Below are positions 1-5,701 of a stretch of DNA of 8,613 nt, piece by piece. Source of the DNA: Campylobacterales bacterium (GTDB taxonomy: Bacteria; Campylobacterota; Campylobacteria; Campylobacterales; QNZT01); contig JALULO010000183.1 in assembly GCA_027056215.1 (NCBI GenBank), positions 1-8,613 of the forward strand, read 5' to 3'. Numbering within the stretch: the first letter of the stretch is position 1; each line of letters opens with the position of its first letter. The translations under genes were made by a program, and so were the position numbers. The notes below the pieces were generated by a model, which saw nothing but the letters and a program-made list of their open reading frames with translations, had not been told where the DNA came from and made no database searches.

Positions 1-888
1 AACAAAAACTGTTATAAAAACATCGCAGATACTTTTTTCACGGTCATGAAAGAGTTTTTGACAAATATCAGAAAGTATGATCATGTCAGTATCCATGGAA
101 CAGCAAATCATTATATCTTGATAGCACCATTTGTGATATTTTTTGCCAAACTGTTTGGTAAAAGTGTCAGTTTACGAAAATTTGCCGGCAATTTTAACGA
201 GATATATGAGAGCGTTGATCCCCTTAGAAAAGGGTTGATAAGGTATGTGTTAACAAAAGCAGATCTTAGTTTTTTTGAAACCAAGTACCTTGTAGAGTAC
301 TTTCAAAAACTCAATCCAAAAACATACTGGTTTCCCAACGTTCGTCGTCGCCCAAAAGATACTGCACCTAAAAGTGACTTTCACAAAAAGTTTGTCTATA
401 TCAGTCACCTTAAAGACGAAAAAGGAACACAAGAGTTACTAGAAGCGTGTAAACGTCTCGATGATAGCTTTGATGTCAAGATCTATGGACCCGTTCATGA
501 AGAAAAATATACACCCGAATATGTTGCTAGCTACAACACCACGTATGAAGGCTCACTCACCCCAACAGAAGTAGTCTCAACCCTAAAAGATGCCGATGTC
601 TTAGTCTTGCCAAGTCATAGAGAGGGGTATCCTGGGATCGTGATAGAAGCATACTCAGTCGGTAGACCAGTCCTTGTAACAAACCTTCCTGCTATCGCTG
701 AAATCGTCCAAGAGGGTGAAACAGGTGTATTGGTAGAACCCAAAAATGTAGATGCTCTGTTAGAAGGATTTGCAAAATTTAGTACAGAAAACTATGCACA
801 CATGTCACAAAATGCGTACGAAGCCTTTGAAAACTTTAACTCCATGCCACAAACAAAACACTTTTTGGACAAAATAGACAGTCTATAA
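1..888 (+). CDS. Glycosyltransferase family 4 protein, 5' end missing
   Basis: The reading frame is open from base 1, so the first internal Met (base 46) is not the real start and the gene begins upstream of the window. The visible 295 residues hold the end of the N-terminal Rossmann domain and a complete GT-B C-terminal domain. The latter starts near base 390 with a strand plus 'LKDEKGTQ', matching the K-G segment that opens this domain in GT4 enzymes. The key motif is EGYPGIVIE (bases 622-648), an E-x7-E pair that in the family contacts the donor nucleotide-sugar, followed by GRPVLVTNLPAIAEIV and GETGVLVEP. GT4 enzymes are retaining transferases that usually build LPS, capsule or other surface glycans at the cytoplasmic face of the inner membrane. 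Donor and acceptor cannot be told. The gene converges on the Uma2 gene, and the glycan locus it probably belongs to lies to the left, outside the window. Confidence 0.87.
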   Translation, partial: NKNCYKNIADTFFTVMKEFLTNIRKYDHVSIHGTANHYILIAPFVIFFAKLFGKSVSLRKFAGNFNEIYESVDPLRKGLIRYVLTKADLSFFETKYLVEYFQKLNPKTYWFPNVRRRPKDTAPKSDFHKKFVYISHLKDEKGTQELLEACKRLDDSFDVKIYGPVHEEKYTPEYVASYNTTYEGSLTPTEVVSTLKDADVLVLPSHREGYPGIVIEAYSVGRPVLVTNLPAIAEIVQEGETGVLVEPKNVDALLEGFAKFSTENYAHMSQNAYEAFENFNSMPQTKHFLDKIDSL

Positions 889-909
889 GCCTTACCAGCT
901 TATCTGTCT
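876..909 (+). terminator. Bulged hairpin over the stop of the glycosyltransferase gene
   Basis: AGACAG (876-881) pairs with CTGTCT (904-909) and ATAAGC (885-890) pairs with GCTTAT (898-903). This gives a 12-bp stem with a 3-nt bulge (882-884) and a 7-nt loop. The stop codon (886-888) lies inside the stem. No good T run follows, so it is not a textbook intrinsic terminator. It may still mark the 3' end of the transcript or stabilise it. Confidence 0.4.
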
Positions 910-1129
910 GTATGTTACGATTTGCATCCATGGTTCATTGGGAACTTCTTCCTGTTTAATATATTAAATATTTAAACTAAAATTATTATTTAATATGTTC
1001 TTTCGTATGATTTATATCACAGTATAAAAAAGAAGTTATTTGAAAAAGTTTAAACTTTAAGCCTGTGTTAACTAAATAGTTATTATAATTATTTATATAA
1101 AAGTTCTTTTCAAAATGGTATTGGAAGTT
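889..1129. other. Convergent AT-rich spacer with palindromes
   Basis: No gene is seen between the two convergent stop codons. The spacer is strongly AT-rich. It holds a perfect 14-bp palindrome TTTAATATATTAAA (955-968), which overlaps TTAAATATTTAA (964-975), all inside a GTTTAA...TTAAAC inverted pair (954-959 and 972-977). A second perfect 14-bp palindrome, AAAGTTTAAACTTT, is at 1045-1058. On the minus strand that second palindrome runs into two further T residues and could act as a weak terminator for the Uma2 gene. No convincing strong terminator is visible. Confidence 0.5.
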
Positions 1130-1678
1130 TTATCTAAATCGCTCAAATACAAAATCAAAGTCGATTTTTGCAGTACACTCGAGGTTTCTAAAGGCAAAGC
1201 TACCCTCTAATAGATCAACAATTTTTTCATATTTGTTTTGTTGTAAGCCAAATATTTTTGCTTTCAAATCTTCTGGATATAGTAAGATATAGTACTTTAC
1301 TTTTTCCATTTCATATAAGTCAAACTTTATCTCTTCATCTCTTTTGGCACTTGTGGGTGATACGATTTCGATGATGAGTTCAGGGGATTTTTTGATATAC
1401 TTACCCTCCTTTTGTCCACAGATAAGCGCGATATCGGGTCTTACGATAGTGTCATCTGCTAGTTTATAATCCATCTCAGAAACTACCATACAGTTTTTGC
1501 ACTCTTTTAAACTCTCTGTTAGACTAGTACCTGCAAGCATCGCTATTGCCTGATGTGTTAGTATCGGTGATGGAGCCATAGCGTAAGCTATACCGTGTAT
1601 AAGCTCCCAATCACCCTCCCAATGAATATAGTCATCATACGTATATTCAGGTAAATACTCTTTTTTTACTGCACCCAT
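1130..1678 (-). CDS. Uma2-family (DUF820) PD-(D/E)XK nuclease-fold protein
   Basis: This 182-residue protein has the full Uma2 layout and is near the usual family length. It starts with an aromatic-rich N-terminal stretch (Y-x2-Y-x-H-W), then WELIHGIAYAM with P-S-P and a conserved H (residues 24-42). RPDIAL follows, with Asp82, then PELIIEIVSPTS with Glu104, then a D-x3-K pattern with Lys118 and a Y-x-ILL strand. Asp82, Glu104 and Lys118 fit the metal-binding and catalytic positions of the PD-(D/E)XK fold. The cellular role of Uma2 proteins is unsettled: they are predicted nucleases, often present in many copies, in cyanobacteria and some other phyla. The ATG at 1678 is chosen because AAGGAA lies 5-6 nt upstream and a clear promoter precedes it. 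The gene stands alone, in the same direction as the lipoprotein gene behind it but separately transcribable. Confidence 0.87.
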   Translation of the reverse strand: MGAVKKEYLPEYTYDDYIHWEGDWELIHGIAYAMAPSPILTHQAIAMLAGTSLTESLKECKNCMVVSEMDYKLADDTIVRPDIALICGQKEGKYIKKSPELIIEIVSPTSAKRDEEIKFDLYEMEKVKYYILLYPEDLKAKIFGLQQNKYEKIVDLLEGSFAFRNLECTAKIDFDFVFERFR

Positions 1679-1696
1679 ACTTATTCCTTTGGAAGT

Positions 1697-1702
1697 ATTA
1701 TA
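1697..1702 (-). promoter_or_regulatory. -10 element of the Uma2 gene promoter
   Basis: On the minus strand the sequence reads TTCACT, then 18 nt ending in a T run and AG, then a perfect TATAAT (plus-strand ATTATA). The expected start of transcription is near base 1690. That leaves a leader of about 12 nt containing AAGGAA in front of the ATG at 1678. The T-rich stretch before the -10 is typical of Campylobacterota housekeeping promoters. Confidence 0.6.
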
Positions 1703-1732
1703 CTAAAAAAATTCTTGTATAGTGAACGCATA

Positions 1733-2293
1733 TTACCTATTTCTTATCGTGATATTACTCTCTCCAAATAATGTCAATACTACCTGTGGAATCGTTTTAT
1801 CTACGGCAAAGAAGAGTGGGTAAAATGTTGGTGAGGGGATGCAGCTGTTTTTTGTGATTTTAAAGGTTTGATTGTCCTCATTTGTGATTGTAAGATTACA
1901 ATCTTTATCTATGGTTATTGGATAAAAGAGTAAGTTTGCACTGCTGTAGGGGATATCGTTTGTTTTGGTTATCCATGAGCTTACGGTTGTTTGTTCATGC
2001 TTTGAAAGTAGTGTTTGTGCGCTGTTATTTAAGTCTGTGAAAAAGGTATCGGAACTGCGTTTGTCTGTGAGTAGGGTGTATGTTTGATAGCTATCGATAA
2101 AGGGTTGGTTTGCATCTGTGATGGGAAGTTTATCTGTTTGTATGTATTTTAAAAGTATGGGCATATAGACGTTTTGAGCGGTTGAATCTCCTGCCTCCAT
2201 AGCACCTTCTGGTGCAGTTTTGTTATCTTGGGGATTGTTCATGACACCACATCCTGCAAGTATGAGTGTAAAAAAAAGTAAAACTTTAAACAT
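1733..2293 (-). CDS. Small lipoprotein of unknown function
   Basis: The 186-residue product has a short type II signal peptide. Lys3 is followed by a hydrophobic core and the lipobox LAGC, with Cys15 as the predicted lipidated residue. Residue +2 is Gly rather than Asp, so an outer-membrane destination would be expected by the E. coli rule. Residues 16-40 form a low-complexity N/P/D/G/A/E linker. The rest looks like a soluble periplasmic domain with many T/S/N residues and two cysteines (132 and 151) that could form a disulfide. I do not recognise the family. The ATG at 2293 has AAGGGA about 5 nt upstream. The gene is divergent from the response regulator and shares a symmetric control region with it. 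This suggests, as inference only, that it is a target or an accessory sensor of that two-component system. Confidence 0.82.
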   Translation of the reverse strand: MFKVLLFFTLILAGCGVMNNPQDNKTAPEGAMEAGDSTAQNVYMPILLKYIQTDKLPITDANQPFIDSYQTYTLLTDKRSSDTFFTDLNNSAQTLLSKHEQTTVSSWITKTNDIPYSSANLLFYPITIDKDCNLTITNEDNQTFKITKNSCIPSPTFYPLFFAVDKTIPQVVLTLFGESNITIRNR

Positions 2294-2315
2294 AAGATCC
2301 CTTTGGTTTTTGTAT

Positions 2316-2321
2316 ATTGTA
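2316..2321 (-). promoter_or_regulatory. -10 element of the lipoprotein gene promoter
   Basis: On the minus strand TACAAT sits within TTTTTTTATAGTACAATA, nearly the same as the sequence before the divergent response regulator gene (TTTTTTATAGTAAAATA). Transcription would start near 2309. The leader of about 15 nt carries the AAGGGA ribosome binding site. Confidence 0.5.
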
Positions 2322-2390
2322 CTATAAAAAAATGTGGAAAAAGTGTCTCGTTAATTTTTTTCTACATTTTTTCGACACTTTTTTATAGTA
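2320..2390. promoter_or_regulatory. Symmetric divergent operator with two pairs of 11-bp-spaced boxes
   Basis: The region is an imperfect palindrome centred near base 2355. TACTATAAAAAA (2320-2331) is the exact reverse complement of 2379-2390. The left half carries two plus-strand boxes, AAAAAAATGTGG (2326-2337) and GGAAAAAGTGTC (2336-2347), whose RTGT cores (2332-2335 and 2343-2346) are 11 bp apart. The right half carries two minus-strand boxes, AAAAAAGTGTCG (2373-2384) and AAAAAATGTAGA (2361-2372), also 11 bp apart. OmpR/PhoB-family regulators usually bind direct repeats spaced 11 bp, and one is encoded immediately to the right. Autoregulation and co-control of the lipoprotein gene are therefore likely, though this is inference. 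Confidence 0.6.
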
Positions 2391-2394
2391 AAAT
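2389..2394 (+). promoter_or_regulatory. -10 element of the response regulator/kinase operon
   Basis: TAAAAT lies within TTTTTTATAGTAAAATA, mirrored before the lipoprotein gene. It is only 6 nt from the ATG at 2401, and no Shine-Dalgarno sequence is present, so transcription would begin at or within a few bases of the start codon. TATAGT at 2384-2389 is an alternative -10 and would also give almost no leader. Confidence 0.45.
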
Positions 2395-2400
2395 AGATTT

Positions 2401-3081
2401 ATGAAACTCAAAAAACGTTATTCGCTTCTTTATGTTGAAGATGAAGTCTTGATTCGCAAGGCAGCAGTTGCCTTTCTGGAAGATCAGTTTAGTGAAATCT
2501 ATGAAGCGTCAGATGGTGTGGAAGCATATCGCCTCTATAAGCAAAAACATCCTGATATCATCATCACTGATATCCAGATGCCAAGGATGAATGGACTACA
2601 GTTTTGCGAAAAAATCCGAAAAGAGGATGATCGCACGCCGGTGATCATCTTAACCGCCTATTCCCATAAAGAGTATTTGCTCAAAGCAACGGAGTTAAAT
2701 CTGGTAAAATATCTCATCAAACCAATCCAAGAAAATGCTTTACATGAAGCTATTTTTCGTGCGATTGAGAAGATAGAGGCTGGGAGCAAAAGTGTGGTTA
2801 GCGTGGGAAATGGATACTTTTATGATGGTTTCAATCACCTTTTAACCAACGGTATAGATGTGATGCATCTACCTGCTTTACAAAGTAAACTGTTAGCGAT
2901 TTTGATACAAAACAAAGGACGTGTGGTCTCCTATCAACAGTTAGAAAATGAGATATATGAAGATAGTGCCATGAGCAAAGATGCTATCCGAAGTTTGGTA
3001 CGAGATATCCGAAAAGCAAGTTCCAAAGGAATCATAGAAAATATCTCCAAAGTTGGCTATAGGGTGAATCTTGATGGATAA
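2401..3081 (+). CDS. Response regulator, OmpR/PhoB type (REC + winged helix)
   Basis: The 226-residue length is normal for the family. The receiver domain covers about residues 6-125. The acidic pair is Glu13/Asp14, the phospho-acceptor is Asp57 in PDIIITDIQMPRMNG, the switch Thr is Thr85, and Lys107 is followed by Pro. The C-terminal winged-helix DNA-binding domain spans about residues 137-224 and ends in the typical R-x2-I/V-R-D-I-R-K...VGYR recognition and wing pattern. The protein should act as a cytoplasmic transcription factor phosphorylated by the kinase encoded next. The ATG at 2401 is the only sensible start: an in-frame stop at 2389-2391 blocks extension, and the REC domain begins a few residues later. 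There is no ribosome binding site. The gene overlaps the kinase gene by 8 bp. Binding to the symmetric boxes just upstream is probable. Confidence 0.95.
   Translation: MKLKKRYSLLYVEDEVLIRKAAVAFLEDQFSEIYEASDGVEAYRLYKQKHPDIIITDIQMPRMNGLQFCEKIRKEDDRTPVIILTAYSHKEYLLKATELNLVKYLIKPIQENALHEAIFRAIEKIEAGSKSVVSVGNGYFYDGFNHLLTNGIDVMHLPALQSKLLAILIQNKGRVVSYQQLENEIYEDSAMSKDAIRSLVRDIRKASSKGIIENISKVGYRVNLDG
3061..3066 (+). promoter_or_regulatory. Ribosome binding site deciding the kinase start
   Basis: AGGGTG ends 7 nt before the ATG at 3074. A TTG codon directly precedes that ATG (3071) and is also in frame, but ATG has the better codon and good spacing. The site lies inside the end of the response regulator gene, consistent with translational coupling. 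Confidence 0.45.
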
Positions 3082-4495
3082 GGTATTGAAAATAAAACTT
3101 CTATTTGTGGCGATTGTATTTGGAGCTTCGACCTATTTTTATAAAGCGATTTACTTTCAAAGTCCTGAGCCTTTGTATACCTATGATACAGCGATATTTT
3201 TTGTGACAGCTTTGTGTTTTGGCGTGATATTTACAGCTGCGATCTATAACTTTGCTTTGTCGCGTTACATGAAGAGTCAAGAACATCTTTTTTATGCTTT
3301 GGCACAATTTTTTACGATTTTGTTTTTGGCGCATCTTGATAGTATCAATATTAAACCCTTTGATACACTTTTTGGTTTGAAAAGTCTCTTTTGGTTTGAT
3401 GTTTCACAGCTTTTGATGCTCTTTTTTACGATGCTATTTATCAAAGCGTTTTTGTATCACTATCTACACGATAGGCTAGAAGGTTTGATCAATCTCATTT
3501 TGTATGCTGTTGTGGCGGATTTCATCATCGCTTTGCTCTTTTCAAGACCACTTATTTTTAAATTGATTCCTATCTTTGTGCCTATTTGGTTGGTGCTGAG
3601 TGAAGCCAATCGCTTGTGTGTGAAGGAGCGTAAAGATGTGGCATTTTACTATTTGTTATATGGTTGGGGTGTGGTACTTTTGATTGTAGCAGTAGAGTAT
3701 GTGGGGTTTGTGGATGCTACTGGGTGGGTTTTCCCATGGCTTCATGTGGCTTTGGCGATAGATGCTATCATTCTCTCTTTAGCACTTTCGTATAAATTTA
3801 AACTACTCGAAGATGATCATAAAAGACAACAAAGTATCCTTTTGCAACAATCGCGTTTAGCATCGATGGGAGAGATGATCTCTATCATCGCCCACCAGTG
3901 GCGACAACCACTAACATACCTCTCTTTTGCCTTTATGAATATCAATAAAAAATGTGCATCAACAGATGCGAAAGAGACGATCAAAGAGGCACAAAAGCAG
4001 TTGCAGTATATGTCTGAGACGATTGAAAATTTTCGAAACTTTTATAATCCTTCAAAGCAAAAAGAGAACTTTTCCATCGCCAAAGCTTGCACAAATGTTA
4101 CTGAAATGCTTAAAGCTTCTATCCCCTATGTGACACTTCATGTAGAAAAAGATTTTAGCCTTTTTGGTAATCAAAATGAATTTGAACAAGTGATACTTAA
4201 TCTCCTTAACAACGCAAAAGAAGCAATCCAAACAAGATCCATAAGCGAACCAAAGATAGAAATCAAGATAAACGCTCCTAAAGTCACCGTCACCGACAAC
4301 GCTGGAGGCATCGATGAAAAAGAGTTAAACCAAATCTTTGAACCCTACCACACTACCAAGGAAAATAACGATGGTATAGGACTCTACATCGCCAAAACCA
4401 TCATCCAAAACGAACTTAAAGGAAGACTTAATGTTAAAAACATACAAGATGGAGCACGGTTTGAAATGGTGTTTCTGGGAGAAAGTAGGATGTGA
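3074..4495 (+). CDS. Membrane histidine kinase, 7TM-type sensor
   Basis: The 473-residue protein is the sensor partner of the regulator gene, which it overlaps by 8 bp. About eight hydrophobic segments fill residues 8-243: one N-terminal segment (8-28) and then seven (about 41-63, 72-90, 112-130, 137-157, 160-178, 191-213 and 221-243). This resembles the 7TMR-DISM membrane domain. The loop between the first and second segments is only about 12 residues, so the extracellular domain often found there is absent. A short coiled linker leads to the H-box IIAHQWRQPL with phospho-acceptor His274. After it come the N-box (NLLNNAKEAI, around 376-385), the G1 box DNAGGID (about 408-414) and the G2 box DGIGLYIAKTI. 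All ATP-binding and phosphotransfer motifs look intact. The signal is unknown. It probably senses something in or at the membrane, or redox state, since no periplasmic domain is visible. Confidence 0.93.
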   Translation: MDKVLKIKLLFVAIVFGASTYFYKAIYFQSPEPLYTYDTAIFFVTALCFGVIFTAAIYNFALSRYMKSQEHLFYALAQFFTILFLAHLDSINIKPFDTLFGLKSLFWFDVSQLLMLFFTMLFIKAFLYHYLHDRLEGLINLILYAVVADFIIALLFSRPLIFKLIPIFVPIWLVLSEANRLCVKERKDVAFYYLLYGWGVVLLIVAVEYVGFVDATGWVFPWLHVALAIDAIILSLALSYKFKLLEDDHKRQQSILLQQSRLASMGEMISIIAHQWRQPLTYLSFAFMNINKKCASTDAKETIKEAQKQLQYMSETIENFRNFYNPSKQKENFSIAKACTNVTEMLKASIPYVTLHVEKDFSLFGNQNEFEQVILNLLNNAKEAIQTRSISEPKIEIKINAPKVTVTDNAGGIDEKELNQIFEPYHTTKENNDGIGLYIAKTIIQNELKGRLNVKNIQDGARFEMVFLGESRM

Positions 4496-4538
4496 ATTTT
4501 TTGATGAAAGGTGAGGCAATAGCAAATAAAGAGTATGT

Positions 4539-4544
4539 TAAAAT
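4539..4544 (+). promoter_or_regulatory. -10 element before the 183-residue hypothetical gene
   Basis: TAAAAT within GTATGTTAAAATAG is a good Campylobacterota-style -10, placed between the end of the kinase gene (4495) and the next start (4575). It gives a leader of about 24 nt. The gene is therefore probably not only a read-through part of the two-component operon. Confidence 0.45.
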
Positions 4545-4563
4545 AGACCAAAATCCAGTTTTT

Positions 4564-4569
4564 GGGAGG
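4564..4569 (+). promoter_or_regulatory. Strong ribosome binding site deciding a GTG start
   Basis: GGGAGG lies 5 nt before GTG at 4575. This fixes the unusual start codon of the gene that follows. Confidence 0.65.
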
Positions 4570-4574
4570 TCTTA

Positions 4575-5126
4575 GTGGCAAAGTTTATCGTTTTAAAAGA
4601 TATAGCGATTTTGGATCGTGGACATGAAGAAGCAAATAGATTTGTTGCGATTGATGGTGTGGTAGTGGATGATTACGGCTCTTTGGATGGGCGGAGTCTA
4701 CAAGCTGCAAAACGGGCACTTTCCACCGAAGCGGTTAAACACGGTGCAGTGAGGATTAACCAAAGTAACTGTGTGGATATGGGAGAGAGTGATTTGGAAG
4801 CGAGTGATGATATGGTTGTTGCTTACAATGGAGGAGATGTGACCTACACCTCCATGCAAAGTGGTTTTGCGATTGAAAAGTTTATGATTGCCAATCACCT
4901 TTTGATGCCTTCTTCGATGTTTCAAGTTCCACGTATTTCTGTGGATGGGCGTTATCCAAGTGCATCCGCACATGATGTTTTGGAAGTAGCAGAAGAGATT
5001 GTTCGTTTTTTGCCTTCACCAACTAAAGATGAAGTCAGAGGCGTTATTGAGATGATTTTACAAGAGAGTAGGGTGGTTTACTTTTCACATGAAGATGAAG
5101 AGGCTGTTTTACGTGCATTGGTTTAA
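4575..5126 (+). CDS. Hypothetical protein, 183 residues, GTG start
   Basis: I do not recognise this protein. It is soluble, with no signal peptide and no membrane segment. The N-terminal half (MAKFIVLKDIAILDRGHEEA, then VAIDGVVVDDYGSLDGRSL) looks like a beta-rich domain with many D/G turns. A middle stretch (about residues 62-90) contains a single Cys66 and several acidic residues. The C-terminal part (about 134-183) is predicted helical (S-A-H-D-V-L-E-V-A-E-E-I-V..., then K-D-E-V-R-G-V-I-E-M-I) and strongly acidic near the end. A clear ribosome binding site, a promoter and full-length coding character support a real gene. Start codon GTG is chosen from the GGGAGG just upstream. Neighbours give no strong functional hint: it follows a two-component system and precedes a toxin-antitoxin cassette. 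No good terminator is seen in the 84 bases after it. Confidence 0.8.
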   Translation: MAKFIVLKDIAILDRGHEEANRFVAIDGVVVDDYGSLDGRSLQAAKRALSTEAVKHGAVRINQSNCVDMGESDLEASDDMVVAYNGGDVTYTSMQSGFAIEKFMIANHLLMPSSMFQVPRISVDGRYPSASAHDVLEVAEEIVRFLPSPTKDEVRGVIEMILQESRVVYFSHEDEEAVLRALV

Positions 5127-5176
5127 ATAAGTTGTCTTACATTCACCCAAATCTTTTTAAATAAAAATAAAAACTG

Positions 5177-5182
5177 TATAAT
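5177..5182 (+). promoter_or_regulatory. -10 element of the MntA/HepT cassette
   Basis: A perfect TATAAT in AAACTGTATAATAAGG is preceded by a long A/T tract (5151-5173) and lies 28 nt before the ATG of the first small gene. AGGATA at 5198-5203 serves as ribosome binding site. One promoter probably drives all three genes of the cassette. Confidence 0.6.
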
Positions 5183-5210
5183 AAGGCATACAAAATCAGG
5201 ATAGATAAAA

Positions 5211-5399
5211 ATGTCAGAAAATAAGCATGTTTTCCCATGGGGAGTTTATATTGGTGATTTGATAGATCGTAATGAATTTTTACCGCTCTATTTAGATAGT
5301 ACAAATGACTTGATAAGGCATATCGAAGAAGAACATTTAGAATATATAGAAAAACAAGCAAAAAGTATCCGTGAAGATTTAGCTGATCTATCAAAATAA
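5211..5399 (+). CDS. Small acidic protein (62 residues) leading the MntA/HepT cassette
   Basis: The product has 62 residues and its family is not recognised. It has a promoter (TATAAT at 5177), a ribosome binding site (AGGATA) and an ATG start. It ends 11 nt before the nucleotidyltransferase gene, whose own ribosome binding site overlaps its stop codon, so it sits in the same operon. Residues 1-30 are mixed (HVFPWGVYIGDLIDRNEFLPLYLD). Residues 31-62 form one likely amphipathic, coiled-coil-prone helix rich in Glu/Lys (IRHIEEEHLEYIEKQAKSIR and on). There is no membrane segment and no obvious DNA-binding motif. The short string YIGDL resembles YIGDI near the start of the HepT protein, which may be chance. 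It could be an extra regulator of the toxin-antitoxin pair, or an unrelated small protein. Confidence 0.72.
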   Translation: MSENKHVFPWGVYIGDLIDRNEFLPLYLDSTNDLIRHIEEEHLEYIEKQAKSIREDLADLSK

Positions 5400-5410
5400 G
5401 GATTGAGATC

Positions 5411-5701
5411 ATGACAAAAGAACAAGTTATCAACTTTTTATCTGCAAAAAAAGAGTTCATGAAAGAACACTATGGCGTAGTCAAAATTGGACTCTTCGGA
5501 AGTTATGCCAGAGCTGAAAACAGTGATAAATCAGACATAGATATCGCTGTTGAATTGAAGAGAGAAAACAAAGTAGATAACTACTTTGGGCTTTTACATT
5601 TTTTAGAAGATAACCTTCATAAAAAAATAGACTTAGGAATTGAAAGCAACATCAAAGAACCTATAAGAAAATATATAGAAAAAGATATTATTCATGTATA
5701 A
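5411..5701 (+). CDS. mntA: MntA-type minimal nucleotidyltransferase antitoxin
   Basis: This is a 96-residue minimal nucleotidyltransferase (MNT) of the polymerase-beta fold. The diagnostic GS-x10-DxD motif is intact: Gly30-Ser31, then Asp42 and Asp44. The third acidic residue, Asp74, lies in KKIDLG. Members next to HEPN proteins act as antitoxins. In the studied Shewanella pair, MntA transfers AMP from ATP onto a tyrosine of HepT and so silences the toxin. The partner is encoded next, with an 8-bp overlap (5694-5701), the usual order and coupling. The ribosome binding site AAGGA at 5398-5402 overlaps the stop of the 62-residue gene. All catalytic residues are present, so the module looks functional. 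The gene is AT-rich and lysine-rich, in keeping with a mobile accessory cassette. Confidence 0.92.
   Translation: MTKEQVINFLSAKKEFMKEHYGVVKIGLFGSYARAENSDKSDIDIAVELKRENKVDNYFGLLHFLEDNLHKKIDLGIESNIKEPIRKYIEKDIIHV

Noticed and set aside
2333..2341. Minus-strand TTTTCCACA, which resembles a DnaA box.
   Set aside because: It is a single copy, and it is better explained as part of the repeated AAAAARTGTNG boxes of the divergent operator.
4548..4565. Hairpin CCAAAA/TTTTGG reaching into the ribosome binding site of the 183-residue gene, considered as a riboswitch-like element.
   Set aside because: Six mostly A-T pairs are too weak, and no further conserved structure is visible in the short leader.
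4698..4973. Minus-strand open frame of 91 residues.
   Set aside because: It is fully inside the plus-strand 183-residue gene, which has a promoter and ribosome binding site. The His/Cys/Trp-rich translation is a shadow.
5143..5460. Minus-strand open frame of 105 residues with hydrophobic stretches, resembling a membrane protein.
   Set aside because: It lies opposite the 62-residue gene and the start of mntA. Its hydrophobicity is typical of the antisense of AT-rich, Lys/Glu-rich coding DNA, and mntA is certain.
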